Position numbers and translations under genes: made by a program
The notes under the pieces: generated by a model
Database searches by the model: none
Seen by the model: the letters and a program-made list of their open reading frames with translations, nothing else
Told to the model about the DNA's origin: nothing
Part shown: positions 30,843 through 41,363 of the stretch, piece by piece
Layout: every line of letters begins with the position of its first letter
Numbering within the stretch: the first letter of the stretch is position 1
DNA from: Streptomyces sp. NBC_01439
Lineage (GTDB): Bacteria > Actinomycetota > Actinomycetes > Streptomycetales > Streptomycetaceae
DNA: 64,000 nt
Direction: 5' to 3'
Assembly (NCBI RefSeq): GCF_036227605.1
Contig: NZ_CP109487.1
Location: forward strand, 7,005,501 to 7,069,500

Positions 30843-31651
30843 CCGCCATGACCCTGCGCGCCGCCACCGCCGCTGCAGCCGCGGTCCTCGCCACCACCGC
30901 CCTCCTCGGCCTCGCCCCGCAGGCCACCGCGGCGCCCGGCGGCCCGGTGCCGCAGCCCCGAGCCGCCACCGCCGAGAACAAGGCCGCCGCCGCGCAGGCG
31001 GCCACCGCCCCCGACACCCTGGCCACCCTCTCCCGCTTCTTCGCCCGGGACGGCAAGGTCTCCGTCACGGCCGCGCAGCCCCGGATCGAGGGCGAGGCGA
31101 TACCGGTCAACCACCTCTCCCCGGAGTTCGTCGCGGGCAGAGCGGGCGCACCCGTCGCCCGCCTGGAATTCCTCGCCAGCAAGGCCGTCTCCTCCGACGG
31201 GCAGCAGGCCGCGCTGTGGACCGCGCGGACGGAGGCCGGCTGGCAGGTCGTGAACATCGCCACCGGCGACGACGAGTTCCGCTACGCGCAGCTGGGCGCG
31301 GCGAAACTGCCCGGGGGGACGGTGTTCCGCGAGCCGCAGATCGACGCCTGGTACGTGACCCGGGGCAGCAGGGTGCTGCCGCTGGACGAGGACGCCGTGC
31401 GAGCCGTGGGCGCGGGCGGTGCGACGTTGAGCGCCTACCGGGCGCGGGTCGTCCAGGCCTACGGGGACAAGCTCCCCGGCTCCCCGTACGCCGAGCGCGG
31501 CGCGGCCGGCGGTTATGCGGATGCCGATGCCGGGCCGGCTGCTGCCGAGGGTGCGGAAGCGCCATGGGCGGCGGGGGCCGGTGCTGTGGCGCTCGGGGCG
31601 CTGGGCGTGGCCGCCGTGCGGCGATCGCGCCGGGCGGGCGCGCGGGCCTGA
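30839..31651 (+). CDS. Exported, membrane-anchored partner of the protease (270 aa)
   Basis: A GTG at 30839 overlaps the protease stop; an ATG at 30848 is the alternative. An Ala-rich signal peptide (about residues 5-32, ending ATAA) is followed by a region with GEAIPVNHLSPEF and FREPQIDAWYV and many Ala/Glu residues. A Gly/Ala-rich hydrophobic segment near the C-terminus (about 240-260) is followed by RRSRR, typical of a wall or membrane anchor. It may be a propeptide-like chaperone, inhibitor or substrate of the protease; unproved. Confidence 0.72.
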   Translation: MTAMTLRAATAAAAAVLATTALLGLAPQATAAPGGPVPQPRAATAENKAAAAQAATAPDTLATLSRFFARDGKVSVTAAQPRIEGEAIPVNHLSPEFVAGRAGAPVARLEFLASKAVSSDGQQAALWTARTEAGWQVVNIATGDDEFRYAQLGAAKLPGGTVFREPQIDAWYVTRGSRVLPLDEDAVRAVGAGGATLSAYRARVVQAYGDKLPGSPYAERGAAGGYADADAGPAAAEGAEAPWAAGAGAVALGALGVAAVRRSRRAGARA

Positions 31652-31684
31652 GCGGCCGAGCCCCGACCGCAGGGCCCGGCCCGA

Positions 31685-31695
31685 CCCCCCCCCCC
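31685..31695. repeat. C11 homopolymer
   Basis: A run of eleven C lies between the protease operon and the dispersed repeat ahead of uvrC. Such runs are prone to length change. Confidence 0.8.
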
Positions 31696-31734
31696 GGGGC
31701 CGGGCCCTGCGGGCGGCCCTCCCCGCCCCGCCCT

Positions 31735-31795
31735 TTCGCCGTTTCCCGGGGCTCCGCCCCGGACCCCGCGCCTCAAACGCCGGCGGGGCTGGAGG
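31735..31795. repeat. Dispersed Streptomyces intergenic palindrome, copy 1
   Basis: GGGGCTCCGCCCC starts a stretch of about 55 bp that continues with CTCAAACGCCGGCGGGGCTG. The same sequence recurs twice, inverted, at 46986-47097. It belongs to the GGGGCTCCGCCCC-CTCAAACGCCGG class found between many Streptomyces genes. Confidence 0.75.
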
Positions 31796-31863
31796 GGGGC
31801 AGTGGACCGGCCGGATCCGCAGACCGGGCCGGAGGCGTACGGTCGGTTGTCGGTGCGCGCCAG

Positions 31864-31869
31864 TAGGGT
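31864..31869 (+). promoter_or_regulatory. uvrC: -10 element of a putative leaderless uvrC promoter
   Basis: TAGGGT fits the Streptomyces -10 consensus TAGRRT and ends 7 bp before the uvrC ATG. The transcript would therefore start at or next to the start codon. No ribosome site is visible in front of the ATG. Confidence 0.6.
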
Positions 31870-31876
31870 GGTTGGC

Positions 31877-33910
31877 ATGGCCGACCCTTCCAGTTACCGC
31901 CCCGAGCCGGGACAGGTCCCGGACTCTCCCGGGGTCTACAAGTTCCGCGACGAGCACCGCCGGGTGATCTACGTCGGGAAGGCCAAGAGCCTGCGCCAGC
32001 GCCTGGCCAGCTACTTCCAGGACATCGCCGGCTTGCACCCCCGTACCGCCACCATGGTGACCACGGCCGCCTCCGTCGAGTGGACCGTGGTGTCCACCGA
32101 GGTCGAGGCGCTCCAGTTGGAGTACTCGTGGATCAAGGAGTTCGACCCCCGGTTCAACGTCAAGTACCGGGACGACAAGAGCTACCCCTCCCTCGCCGTC
32201 ACCCTCAATGAGGAGTACCCGCGGGTCCAGGTCATGCGCGGGCCCAAGAAGAAGGGCGTGCGCTACTTCGGTCCGTACGGGCACGCCTGGGCGATCCGCG
32301 AGACCGTCGACCTGATGCTCCGGGTGTTCCCGGTGCGGACCTGCTCGGCGGGCGTGTTCAAGCGCTCCGCCCAGATCGGCCGCCCCTGCCTGCTCGGCTA
32401 CATCGGCAAGTGTTCGGCCCCCTGCGTCGGCAAGGTCACCCCCGAGGAGCACCGCGAACTGGCCGAGGACTTCTGCGACTTCATGGCCGGCCGCACCGGC
32501 ACCTACCTCTCGCGGCTGGAGAAGGAGATGCACGCGGCGGCCGAGGAGATGGAGTACGAGAAGGCCGCCCGGCTGCGCGACGACATCGGGGCGCTGCGCC
32601 GGGCGATGGAGAAGAACGCCGTGGTGCTCGCCGACGCCACCGACGCCGACCTGATCGCCGTGGCCGAGGACGAGCTCGAAGCCGCGGTGCAGATCTTCCA
32701 CGTCCGCGGCGGCCGGGTCCGCGGCCAGCGCGGCTGGGTCACCGACAAGGTCGAGGCCGTCGACACGGCCGGGCTCGTCGAGCACGCCCTCCAGCAGCTG
32801 TACGGCGAGGAGAAGGGCGAGGCCGTGCCCAGGGAGGTGCTGGTGCCGGCCCTCCCCGAGGACACGCCGACACTGAACCAGTGGCTCGCCGAGCGCCGGG
32901 GGTCCCAGGTCAGCCTTCGGATACCGCAGCGCGGCGACAAGAAGGCCCTGATGGAGACCGTCCACCGCAACGCGCTGCAGTCCCTCGCCCTGCACAAGAC
33001 CAAGCGCGCCAGCGACCTCACCACCCGTTCCCGGGCCCTGGAGGAGATCGCGGAGGCGCTGGACCTCGACAGCGCCCCGCTGCGCATCGAGTGCTTCGAC
33101 ATCTCGCACCTGCAGGGCGACGACGTCGTCGCATCGATGGTCGTCTTCGAGGACGGGCTGGCCCGCAAGAGCGAGTACCGGCGCTTCCAGATCAAGTCCT
33201 TCGAGGGGCAGGACGACGTCCGCTCCATGCACGAGGTGGTGTCCCGGCGCTTCCGCCGCTACCTCCAGGAGAAGCTCAAGACGGGCGAGTGGACCCCCGA
33301 GGACGCGGAGGACGCCGAGGACGTGGCCGCGGCCCGGGAGGTGTCCGAGGACGACGGGCGGCCCAAGCGGTTCGCGTACCCGCCCCAGCTCGTCGTGGTC
33401 GACGGTGGTCAGCCGCAGGTCGCCGCCGCCAAGCGGGCCCTGGAGGAGCTCGGGATCGACGACGTCGCGGTGTGCGGTCTGGCCAAGCGGCTGGAGGAGG
33501 TCTGGCTGCCCGGCGAGGACGACCCGGTCGTGCTGCCGCGCACCAGCGAGGGCCTCTACCTGCTCCAGCGGGTCCGTGACGAAGCCCACCGCTTCGCCAT
33601 CCAGTACCAGCGCAACAAGCGCGGCAAGCGCCTGAAATCCGGGCCCCTGGACGAGGTGCCCGGCCTCGGCGAGAGCCGCAAGCAGGCCCTGGTCAAACAC
33701 TTCGGTTCGGTGAAGAAGCTGAAACAGGCGACAATCGACCAGATCTGCGAGGTCCCGGGCATAGGTCGGAAGACGGCCGAGACCGTGGCCGCGGCCCTCG
33801 CCCAGGCGGTTCCCGCTGGTCCTGCCGTCAATACGGCCACAGGAGAGATCATTGAGGATGAGACCCCCGCGCCCGCGGGAGCATCGTCCGAACGGGGGAC
33901 CGAGCAATGA
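31877..33910 (+). CDS. uvrC: UvrABC excinuclease subunit C (677 aa)
   Basis: UvrC makes both incisions in nucleotide excision repair. An N-terminal GIY-YIG nuclease domain ([10 protein letters not shown], then [14 protein letters not shown]) is followed by a UvrB-binding UVR motif ([23 protein letters not shown], about 215-237), an RNase-H-like nuclease domain ([25 protein letters not shown]), and a tandem helix-hairpin-helix end ([26 protein letters not shown]). The ATG at 31877 gives a standard length. The stop overlaps rapZ, a linkage typical of high-GC bacteria. Confidence 0.97.
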   Translation: MADPSSYRPEPGQVPDSPGVYKFRDEHRRVIYVGKAKSLRQRLASYFQDIAGLHPRTATMVTTAASVEWTVVSTEVEALQLEYSWIKEFDPRFNVKYRDDKSYPSLAVTLNEEYPRVQVMRGPKKKGVRYFGPYGHAWAIRETVDLMLRVFPVRTCSAGVFKRSAQIGRPCLLGYIGKCSAPCVGKVTPEEHRELAEDFCDFMAGRTGTYLSRLEKEMHAAAEEMEYEKAARLRDDIGALRRAMEKNAVVLADATDADLIAVAEDELEAAVQIFHVRGGRVRGQRGWVTDKVEAVDTAGLVEHALQQLYGEEKGEAVPREVLVPALPEDTPTLNQWLAERRGSQVSLRIPQRGDKKALMETVHRNALQSLALHKTKRASDLTTRSRALEEIAEALDLDSAPLRIECFDISHLQGDDVVASMVVFEDGLARKSEYRRFQIKSFEGQDDVRSMHEVVSRRFRRYLQEKLKTGEWTPEDAEDAEDVAAAREVSEDDGRPKRFAYPPQLVVVDGGQPQVAAAKRALEELGIDDVAVCGLAKRLEEVWLPGEDDPVVLPRTSEGLYLLQRVRDEAHRFAIQYQRNKRGKRLKSGPLDEVPGLGESRKQALVKHFGSVKKLKQATIDQICEVPGIGRKTAETVAAALAQAVPAGPAVNTATGEIIEDETPAPAGASSERGTEQ

Positions 33911-34854
33911 CAGAGCACGCGACCGCGCACGACCGAGACGGAGCACAGGTGAGTACGGGCACGACAGTGGAGCCCGGCGAGACCGCCGAGGCGGCCATCC
34001 CCGAGCTGGTGATCATCTCCGGCATGTCCGGGGCCGGCCGCAGTACGGCGGCGAAGTGTCTGGAGGACCTCGGCTGGTTCGTCGTCGACAACCTCCCGCC
34101 GGCCCTGATCCCGACCATGGTCGAGCTCGGAGCCCGCTCCCAGGGCAACGTGGCGCGCATCGCCGTCGTCGTCGACGTCCGCGGCCGCCAGTTCTTCGAC
34201 GCCCTGCGCGAGTCCCTCGCCGACCTTGACAACAAGGGCGTCACCCGCCGCATCGTCTTCCTGGAGTCCTCCGACGACGCACTGGTCCGCCGCTTCGAGT
34301 CGGTCCGCCGCCCGCACCCGCTCCAGGGCGACGGACGCATCACCGACGGCATCGCCGCCGAGCGCGACCTGCTGCGCGAGCTGCGCGGCGACGCCGACCT
34401 GGTGATCGACACCTCCAGCCTGAACGTGCACGAGCTGCGCGCGAAGATGGACGCCCAGTTCGCCGGGGACGAGGAGCCCGAGCTGCGGGCCACCGTCATG
34501 TCCTTCGGCTACAAGTACGGCCTCCCCGTCGACGCCGACCTCGTCGTCGACTGCCGCTTCATCCCCAACCCGCACTGGGTCCCGGAGCTGCGCCCCTTCA
34601 CCGGGCTCAACGAGGAGGTGTCGGGGTACGTCTTCAGCCAGCCCGGCGCCAAGGAGTTCCTCGACCGCTACACCGAGCTGCTGCAGCTCATCGCCACCGG
34701 CTACCGCCGCGAGGGCAAGCGGTACGTGACCATCGCGGTCGGTTGCACCGGCGGCAAGCACCGCAGCGTGGCCATGTCCGAGAAGCTCGCCGCCCGCCTC
34801 GCCTCCGAGGGAGTCGAGACCGTCGTAGTCCACCGGGACATGGGGCGCGAGTGA
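33907..34854 (+). CDS. rapZ: RNase adapter-type P-loop protein RapZ (315 aa)
   Basis: The ATG overlaps the uvrC stop. After a non-conserved N-terminal extension, GMSGAGRST (about residues 39-47) is the Walker A motif, and the C-terminal [21 protein letters not shown] is the family's conserved RNA- or metabolite-binding end. In E. coli RapZ controls GlmS via small RNA; in actinobacteria the partner is not settled. The next gene starts inside its stop codon. Confidence 0.92.
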   Translation: MTEHATAHDRDGAQVSTGTTVEPGETAEAAIPELVIISGMSGAGRSTAAKCLEDLGWFVVDNLPPALIPTMVELGARSQGNVARIAVVVDVRGRQFFDALRESLADLDNKGVTRRIVFLESSDDALVRRFESVRRPHPLQGDGRITDGIAAERDLLRELRGDADLVIDTSSLNVHELRAKMDAQFAGDEEPELRATVMSFGYKYGLPVDADLVVDCRFIPNPHWVPELRPFTGLNEEVSGYVFSQPGAKEFLDRYTELLQLIATGYRREGKRYVTIAVGCTGGKHRSVAMSEKLAARLASEGVETVVVHRDMGRE

Positions 34855-35906
34855 CCGCACGGACCCCGCGGCTGAGCCGCCTGCGCCGCCTCACCCCGGG
34901 CCGGGGCGAAGACGGCGCGGGCCGCTCCGGCCGCCGGCGCGGCGCCACGCCCAAGGTGGTGGCGCTCGGCGGCGGCCAGGGCCTGTCGGCCTCCCTCGCC
35001 GCGCTGCGCCGGATCACCGGTGACCTCACCGCCGTGGTCACCGTGGCCGACGACGGCGGTTCCAGCGGCCGGCTCCGGGAGGAGCTCGACGTGCTCCCGC
35101 CCGGCGACCTGCGCAAGGCGCTGGCCGCGCTGTGCGGTGACGACGACTGGGGCCAGACCTGGGCCCGGGTGATCCAGCACCGCTTCCAGTCCGAGGGCGA
35201 TCTGCACGGGCACGCGGTCGGCAACCTGCTGATCGTCGCCCTGTGGGAACAGCTCGGCGACCCCGTACAGGCCCTCGACCTGGTCGGCAAGCTGCTCGGG
35301 GCCCAGGGCCGCGTCCTGCCGATGTCGGCCGTGCCGTTGGAGCTGCAAGCCCTGGTCCGGGGGCACGACCCGGCCCGCCCCGAGCACGTGGACACCGTCC
35401 GCGGGCAGGCCACGGTGGCGCTGACACCGGGCGAGGTGCTCTCCGTGCAGGTGGTGCCGAGCGACCCGCCGGCCGTACCGGAGGCCGTGGCCGCGGTCCT
35501 GGACGCCGACTGGGTGGTGCTCGGTCCGGGGTCCTGGTTCTCCTCGGTCATTCCACACCTGCTGGTGCCGGAACTGCTGGACGCGCTGATGGAGACGAAG
35601 GCCCGGCGGGTCCTCTCGCTGAACCTCGCGCCGCAGCCCGGCGAAACAGAGGGCTTCTCTCCGCAGCGTCATTTGGAGGTTTTGGCCCGACACGCCCCTA
35701 AACTCGCCCTGGACGTGGTGCTGGCCGACGAGGCCGCCGTGCCCGACCGCGAGTCCCTCGCCGATGCCGCGAAACGGTTCGGGGCAGCGGTCGAGCTGGC
35801 GCCCGTGGCCAGGCAGGACGGCTCTCCGAAGCACGACCCGGAGCTGCTGGCCGCCGCGTACGACCGTATTTTTCGGATGCATGGAAGGATCGGCCCATGG
35901 CGATGA
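34851..35906 (+). CDS. yvcK: YvcK/CofD-family gluconeogenesis factor (351 aa)
   Basis: The GTG overlaps the rapZ stop. [20 protein letters not shown] (about residues 37-56) and [14 protein letters not shown] are the CofD-fold substrate-binding motifs. In other bacteria YvcK binds UDP-sugars and is needed for growth on gluconeogenic carbon and for normal cell shape. A basic N-terminal extension (RGRRGATPK-like) precedes the fold. whiA starts 10 bp before its stop. Confidence 0.9.
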   Translation: MTARTPRLSRLRRLTPGRGEDGAGRSGRRRGATPKVVALGGGQGLSASLAALRRITGDLTAVVTVADDGGSSGRLREELDVLPPGDLRKALAALCGDDDWGQTWARVIQHRFQSEGDLHGHAVGNLLIVALWEQLGDPVQALDLVGKLLGAQGRVLPMSAVPLELQALVRGHDPARPEHVDTVRGQATVALTPGEVLSVQVVPSDPPAVPEAVAAVLDADWVVLGPGSWFSSVIPHLLVPELLDALMETKARRVLSLNLAPQPGETEGFSPQRHLEVLARHAPKLALDVVLADEAAVPDRESLADAAKRFGAAVELAPVARQDGSPKHDPELLAAAYDRIFRMHGRIGPWR

Positions 35907-36892
35907 CGCCTGCGGTGAAGGATGAGATCTCCCGCCTGCCCGTCACCCGGACCTGCTGCAGGAAGGCGGAGGTCTCGGCGATCCTTCGGTTCGCGGGCGG
36001 GCTGCACCTGGTGAGCGGCCGCATCGTCATCGAGGCGGAGCTGGACACGGGAATCGCCGCCAGACGCCTACGCAAGGACATCCTGGAGATCTTCGGCCAT
36101 TCTTCGGACCTGGTGGTGATGGCCCCCGGCGGACTGCGCCGCGGCAGCCGCTACGTGGTCCGCGTCGTGGCCGGCGGTGACCAGCTGGCGCGCCAGACGG
36201 GCCTCGTGGACGGCCGCGGACGCCCCATTCGGGGTCTTCCCCCGCAGGTGGTCTCCGGGGCCACCTGCGACGCGGAGGCGGCCTGGCGCGGCGCCTTCCT
36301 GGCCCACGGCTCGCTGACCGAGCCGGGCCGGTCCTCCTCCCTGGAGGTCACCTGCCCCGGCCCGGAGGCCGCCCTGGCCCTGGTGGGCGCCGCCCGCAGG
36401 CTGTCCATCGCCGCCAAGGCGCGCGAGGTGCGCGGAGTGGACCGGGTCGTGGTCCGCGACGGCGACGCGATCGGGGCGCTGCTGACCCGGCTCGGCGCGC
36501 ACGAGTCGGTACTGGCCTGGGAGGAGCGGCGGATGCGGCGCGAGGTGCGCGCCACCGCCAACCGCCTGGCCAACTTCGACGACGCCAACCTGCGCCGCTC
36601 GGCGCGGGCCGCGGTGGCCGCCGGAGCCCGCGTGCAGCGCGCGCTGGAGATCCTCGGCGAGGAGGTCCCCGAGCACCTGGCCGCGGCGGGCCGGCTGCGC
36701 ATGGAACACAAGCAGGCCTCCCTGGAGGAGCTGGGCGCGCTCGCTGACCCCCCGCTGACCAAGGACGCGGTCGCCGGCCGGATCCGACGGCTACTCGCGA
36801 TGGCCGACAAGCGGGCCCAGGACCTCGGCATCCCGGGCACCGAGTCGAACCTCGACCTCAGCGAGGAGATGGCCGACAACATGGCCGGTTAG
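35897..36892 (+). CDS. whiA: Sporulation regulator WhiA (331 aa)
   Basis: The ATG at 35897 lies 10 bp inside yvcK, after GGAAGGATCGGCCC. WhiA has a degenerate LAGLIDADG homing-endonuclease-like N-terminal part ([21 protein letters not shown]) and a C-terminal HTH ([26 protein letters not shown], about 276-300). It works with WhiB to trigger sporulation septation in Streptomyces, activating ftsZ among others. The uvrC-rapZ-yvcK-whiA overlap chain implies one transcript. Confidence 0.96.
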   Translation: MAMTPAVKDEISRLPVTRTCCRKAEVSAILRFAGGLHLVSGRIVIEAELDTGIAARRLRKDILEIFGHSSDLVVMAPGGLRRGSRYVVRVVAGGDQLARQTGLVDGRGRPIRGLPPQVVSGATCDAEAAWRGAFLAHGSLTEPGRSSSLEVTCPGPEAALALVGAARRLSIAAKAREVRGVDRVVVRDGDAIGALLTRLGAHESVLAWEERRMRREVRATANRLANFDDANLRRSARAAVAAGARVQRALEILGEEVPEHLAAAGRLRMEHKQASLEELGALADPPLTKDAVAGRIRRLLAMADKRAQDLGIPGTESNLDLSEEMADNMAG

Positions 36893-36909
36893 GCCGTCCC
36901 GTACGGCTG

Positions 36910-36943
36910 AAGGGGCTCGCGCGATCACTCGTGCGGGCCCCTT
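36910..36943 (+). terminator. whiA: whiA terminator
   Basis: Arms AAGGGGCTCGC and GCGGGCCCCTT pair with one mismatch and are followed by TTTGCC, just after the whiA stop. It closes the uvrC-whiA operon. Confidence 0.75.
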
Positions 36944-37030
36944 TGCCGCACGCCCCATTGACATGAGCATGGGCCGGTCTCGAGTCTGGCGTCCGAACGC
37001 TTTCGTGGCAGACGACGCCCAGGGGGGCAC

Positions 37031-39991
37031 ATGAGTCACCGCGCGAGATCGATCCTCGCCGCAAGCGCACTCGTCTTCGGAACCACGCTCGCCGTCCTAC
37101 CCGCCGCGGCGCAGGCCCAGCCGGGACCCGGCACCGCATCCGGCGCAGACGAGGTACGCGTCTACGACGCCGACATCACCCGGGAACAGGTCCCGCTGGT
37201 CCTCGCCGCGGGGCAGGACGCGCACGAGCTCACCGAGCGGGCCCCGGAGACCGGCACCGCCCGGGTCGAGCTCTTCCTCAGCGGCGGCCAGGCCGAGGAA
37301 CTCGCGGCCCAGGGCGTCAAGCTCGCCGAGCGCAAGGTCCCCGCCCAGGGCCTGGCCCGCGCCAAGGCCGCCGGGGACGGGGTGTTCCGCCCGTACAGCG
37401 GCAAGGGCGGCCTCCAGGAGGAGATCCTGCGGACCGCGCAGGAGAACCCGGGGCTCACCAAGGTCGTCTCCATCGGCAAGACCGTCCAGGGCAAGGACAT
37501 CCTCGCCCTGAAGGTCAGCAAGAACGCCAAGAAGACCAAGGACGGTGACAAGCCGTCGGTCCTCTACATGTCCAACCAGCACGCCCGTGAGTGGATCACC
37601 CCCGAGATGACCCGGCGGCTGATGCACCACACCCTCGACAACTACGGCAAGGACCCGCGGATCACCAAACTGGTGGACTCCAGCGAGCTGTGGTTCCTGC
37701 TCTCCGCCAACCCGGACGGATACGACTACACGCACGCCGCCGACGGCCAGCGGCTGTGGCGCAAGAACCTGCGCGACAACAACGGCGACGGGAAGACCGG
37801 CCCCGGCGACGGGGTCGACCTCAACCGGAACTTCGCCTTCAAGTGGGGCTACGACAACGAGGGCTCCTCGCCGAACCAGTCGAGCGAGACCTACCGCGGC
37901 CCGAGCGCCTCCTCCGAACCCGAGACCGTCGCCCTCGACCGCTTCGAGAAGCGCATCGGTTTCGACTACGCGATCAACTACCACTCCGCCGCCGAACTGA
38001 TCCTCTACGGCGTGGGCTGGCAGGTCGCCACCCCCACCCCCGACGACGTCGCCTACAAGGCGCTCGCCGGCACCCCGGAGAACCCCGCCGTCCCGGGCTA
38101 CTACCCGCAGGTCTCCTCCGAGCTCTACACCACCAACGGCGAGGCCGACGGCCACGCCTCCAACGTCAACGGCATCATGATGTTCACGCCGGAGATGACC
38201 ACCTGCCAGACCGCCTCGGCGAGCGACCCGAACGACCAGTGGAAGCCCGAGGACTGCGCCTCCGGCTTCAACTTCCCGGACGACGAGAAGCTCATCCAGG
38301 CGGAGTTCTCCAAGAACGTCCCCTTCGCCCTCTCCGTCGGCGAGAGCGCCGCGCACCCGGACCGGCCGTCCTCCTCGGTCGGCCTGAGCGCCGCGGACTT
38401 CACCGTGGACGCCTTCGCCACCTCCTACGCCGCCCGCGGCGAGGGCCAGACGGTCTCCGTCACGGCCCGCAAGGCGCTGAAGGACAAGGAGCTCAACTTC
38501 CGGATCAACGGCGGCCGCACGCACGACGAGGACCTCAAGGCCTGGAAGGGCGGCGAGGTCTACGGCGGCGACGACAACAACTGGTTCGACGAGTACCGCG
38601 CCGAGGTCGACGGCGCGAAGCCCGGCGACAAGGTCGAGGTCTGGTTCACCGGCCGAGACCGCTCCGGCAAGCAGGTCTCCAGCGAGCACTTCACGTACAC
38701 GGTGGCCGAGCGGCCGCGCGCGGACGTCCTGGTGATCGCGGAAGAGGGGGCCAAGGCCCAGCACGCCCAGACCTACGTCGACGCCCTGCGCGCGAACGGA
38801 AAGTCCGCGGCGGTCTGGGACGTCGCCGTCCAGGGCGCCCCGCACCACCTCGGCGTCCTCTCCCACTTCGGTACGGCCGTCCACTACACGGGGGCCAAGA
38901 CCCCGGGCGGCGACACCCAGTTGGCGGTCCGCGACTTCCTGAACGAGGGCGGCAAGCTGATCGAGGCCGGTGAGCTGGCGGGCGGCAACGCCCAGGTCGG
39001 CCGCGCCGTGACCAACGACTTCAGCCAGTACTGGCTCGGCGCGTACAGCCGGACGAGCACCGCCGGAGCCACCGGCTTCGCCGGCGCCGGGGCCCTGAAC
39101 GGCGCCCGGGGCACCGTCGGGGACGCCGCGGGCAACCCGCTGAACGCCCCCGGCGGGTACACCGTGACCTCCGAGACCCTGGCGCCCGCACAGTTCCCGC
39201 AGTTCAAGAGCGCCCAGGCGGGGGCCTTCACCGGGGTCGTGAACCCGTACGCCCCCTATGCCGGCGCCAGCATGGCCGCGGCCCTGCACGCCGACGACGA
39301 CTGGAAGCGCCTCGTCCGTACGATCGACCTGACCGGGGTCACCGCGGTCGACCAGCCCCAACTGAAGCTGGCGCTCAACTGGAACGTCGAGGAGGGCTAC
39401 GACCACGCCGCACTGGAGGCCCGGACCGCCGGCGGCGACGACTGGACCACCCTGCCGGACGCGGGCGGCCTGAGCAGCACCACCGTCCCGGAGGAATGTG
39501 CGGCCGGGTTCTTCGTCAACGGGCACCCGTTCCTGCGCCGCTACCTCACGCTCGACGCCGCCGGCTGCACCCCGCAGGGCACCAGCGGCAAGTGGAACAG
39601 CTTCACCGGTTCCTCCGGCGGCTGGAAGCAGGTCGCCTTCGACCTGAGCGCCTACGCCGGCAAGACCGTTGAGCTCTCGCTCTCCTACATCACCGACCCG
39701 GGCTCGGGCGGCCGCGGCGTCTTCGCGGACGAGGCCCGCCTCTCCGTCAAGGGCGCGGACCAGCCCGTGGAGGGATTCGAGACGTCCCTCGGAGCCTGGA
39801 CGGCACAGGCCGCACCGGCCGGCAGCCCCGAGGTTCCCGGCGAATGGGCCCGGTCCGGGGAACTGTTCAAGTCCTACGCTGCGGTGACCACGCGTGACAC
39901 GGTGTTGCTGGGCTTCGGCCTGGAGCACATGCCCACCGCAGCGGACCGTGCCCTACTCATCGGTAAGGCACTGCGCACACTGCACCGCTGA
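37031..39991 (+). CDS. Secreted M14 zinc carboxypeptidase, multidomain (986 aa)
   Basis: A Sec-type signal peptide (about residues 1-29, ending AQAQ) is followed by a pro-region. The M14 catalytic domain comes next: NQHAREW (about 182-188) supplies zinc His and Glu, LSANPDGYDY and LNRNF bind substrate, and INYHSAAEL supplies the third zinc ligand. The C-terminal half holds a long extra region with MAM-like jelly-roll segments (TGSSGGWKQVAFDLSAYAGKTVELSLSYIT). It releases C-terminal amino acids outside the cell. It stands alone between whiA and gap, with its own promoter region. Confidence 0.9.
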   Translation: MSHRARSILAASALVFGTTLAVLPAAAQAQPGPGTASGADEVRVYDADITREQVPLVLAAGQDAHELTERAPETGTARVELFLSGGQAEELAAQGVKLAERKVPAQGLARAKAAGDGVFRPYSGKGGLQEEILRTAQENPGLTKVVSIGKTVQGKDILALKVSKNAKKTKDGDKPSVLYMSNQHAREWITPEMTRRLMHHTLDNYGKDPRITKLVDSSELWFLLSANPDGYDYTHAADGQRLWRKNLRDNNGDGKTGPGDGVDLNRNFAFKWGYDNEGSSPNQSSETYRGPSASSEPETVALDRFEKRIGFDYAINYHSAAELILYGVGWQVATPTPDDVAYKALAGTPENPAVPGYYPQVSSELYTTNGEADGHASNVNGIMMFTPEMTTCQTASASDPNDQWKPEDCASGFNFPDDEKLIQAEFSKNVPFALSVGESAAHPDRPSSSVGLSAADFTVDAFATSYAARGEGQTVSVTARKALKDKELNFRINGGRTHDEDLKAWKGGEVYGGDDNNWFDEYRAEVDGAKPGDKVEVWFTGRDRSGKQVSSEHFTYTVAERPRADVLVIAEEGAKAQHAQTYVDALRANGKSAAVWDVAVQGAPHHLGVLSHFGTAVHYTGAKTPGGDTQLAVRDFLNEGGKLIEAGELAGGNAQVGRAVTNDFSQYWLGAYSRTSTAGATGFAGAGALNGARGTVGDAAGNPLNAPGGYTVTSETLAPAQFPQFKSAQAGAFTGVVNPYAPYAGASMAAALHADDDWKRLVRTIDLTGVTAVDQPQLKLALNWNVEEGYDHAALEARTAGGDDWTTLPDAGGLSSTTVPEECAAGFFVNGHPFLRRYLTLDAAGCTPQGTSGKWNSFTGSSGGWKQVAFDLSAYAGKTVELSLSYITDPGSGGRGVFADEARLSVKGADQPVEGFETSLGAWTAQAAPAGSPEVPGEWARSGELFKSYAAVTTRDTVLLGFGLEHMPTAADRALLIGKALRTLHR

Positions 39992-40041
39992 TCCGAGCCT
40001 CGGTCGTCACTCACCCTGAGTGACGAGGGGCCGAAGTCCGA

Positions 40042-40072
40042 GGTCCCGTTCCGGAGTGTCCGGAACGGGACC
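40042..40072 (+). terminator. Carboxypeptidase terminator
   Basis: Perfect 13-bp arms GGTCCCGTTCCGG flank a 5-nt loop. A second small stem (CGTCACTC / GAGTGACG, from about 40004) precedes it. No long U-run, as is usual in this genus. Confidence 0.8.
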
Positions 40073-40146
40073 CTCGCGGGAGTACCCCCGGGAAGTAGGG
40101 GGAGTGTCAGGCCCCGATCGATGTCACCCAAAAGCTCACGGAGAGG

Positions 40147-41232
<1,086 letters not shown>

Positions 41233-41240
41233 AAACGTAG

Positions 41241-41313
41241 GGCAAGGCACCACGATGTGAAGCACAGGGTCCGAGCAGCGCGACGATGCGCCGCACGGGC
41301 CCTGTTGCTTGCC
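41241..41313 (+). promoter_or_regulatory. Two-part hairpin between gap and pgk
   Basis: ACAGGGTCCG (from 41264) pairs with CGGGCCCTGT (to 41305), and an outer GGCAAG (41241-41246) pairs with CTTGCC (41308-41313). It could reduce read-through or process the gap-pgk transcript so that gap mRNA is more abundant. Confidence 0.55.
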
Positions 41314-41363
41314 TCGTTATCCTTCCTCGCCCTTCGAGTGAAGGCTCAAAGGAGTAGAAATAC

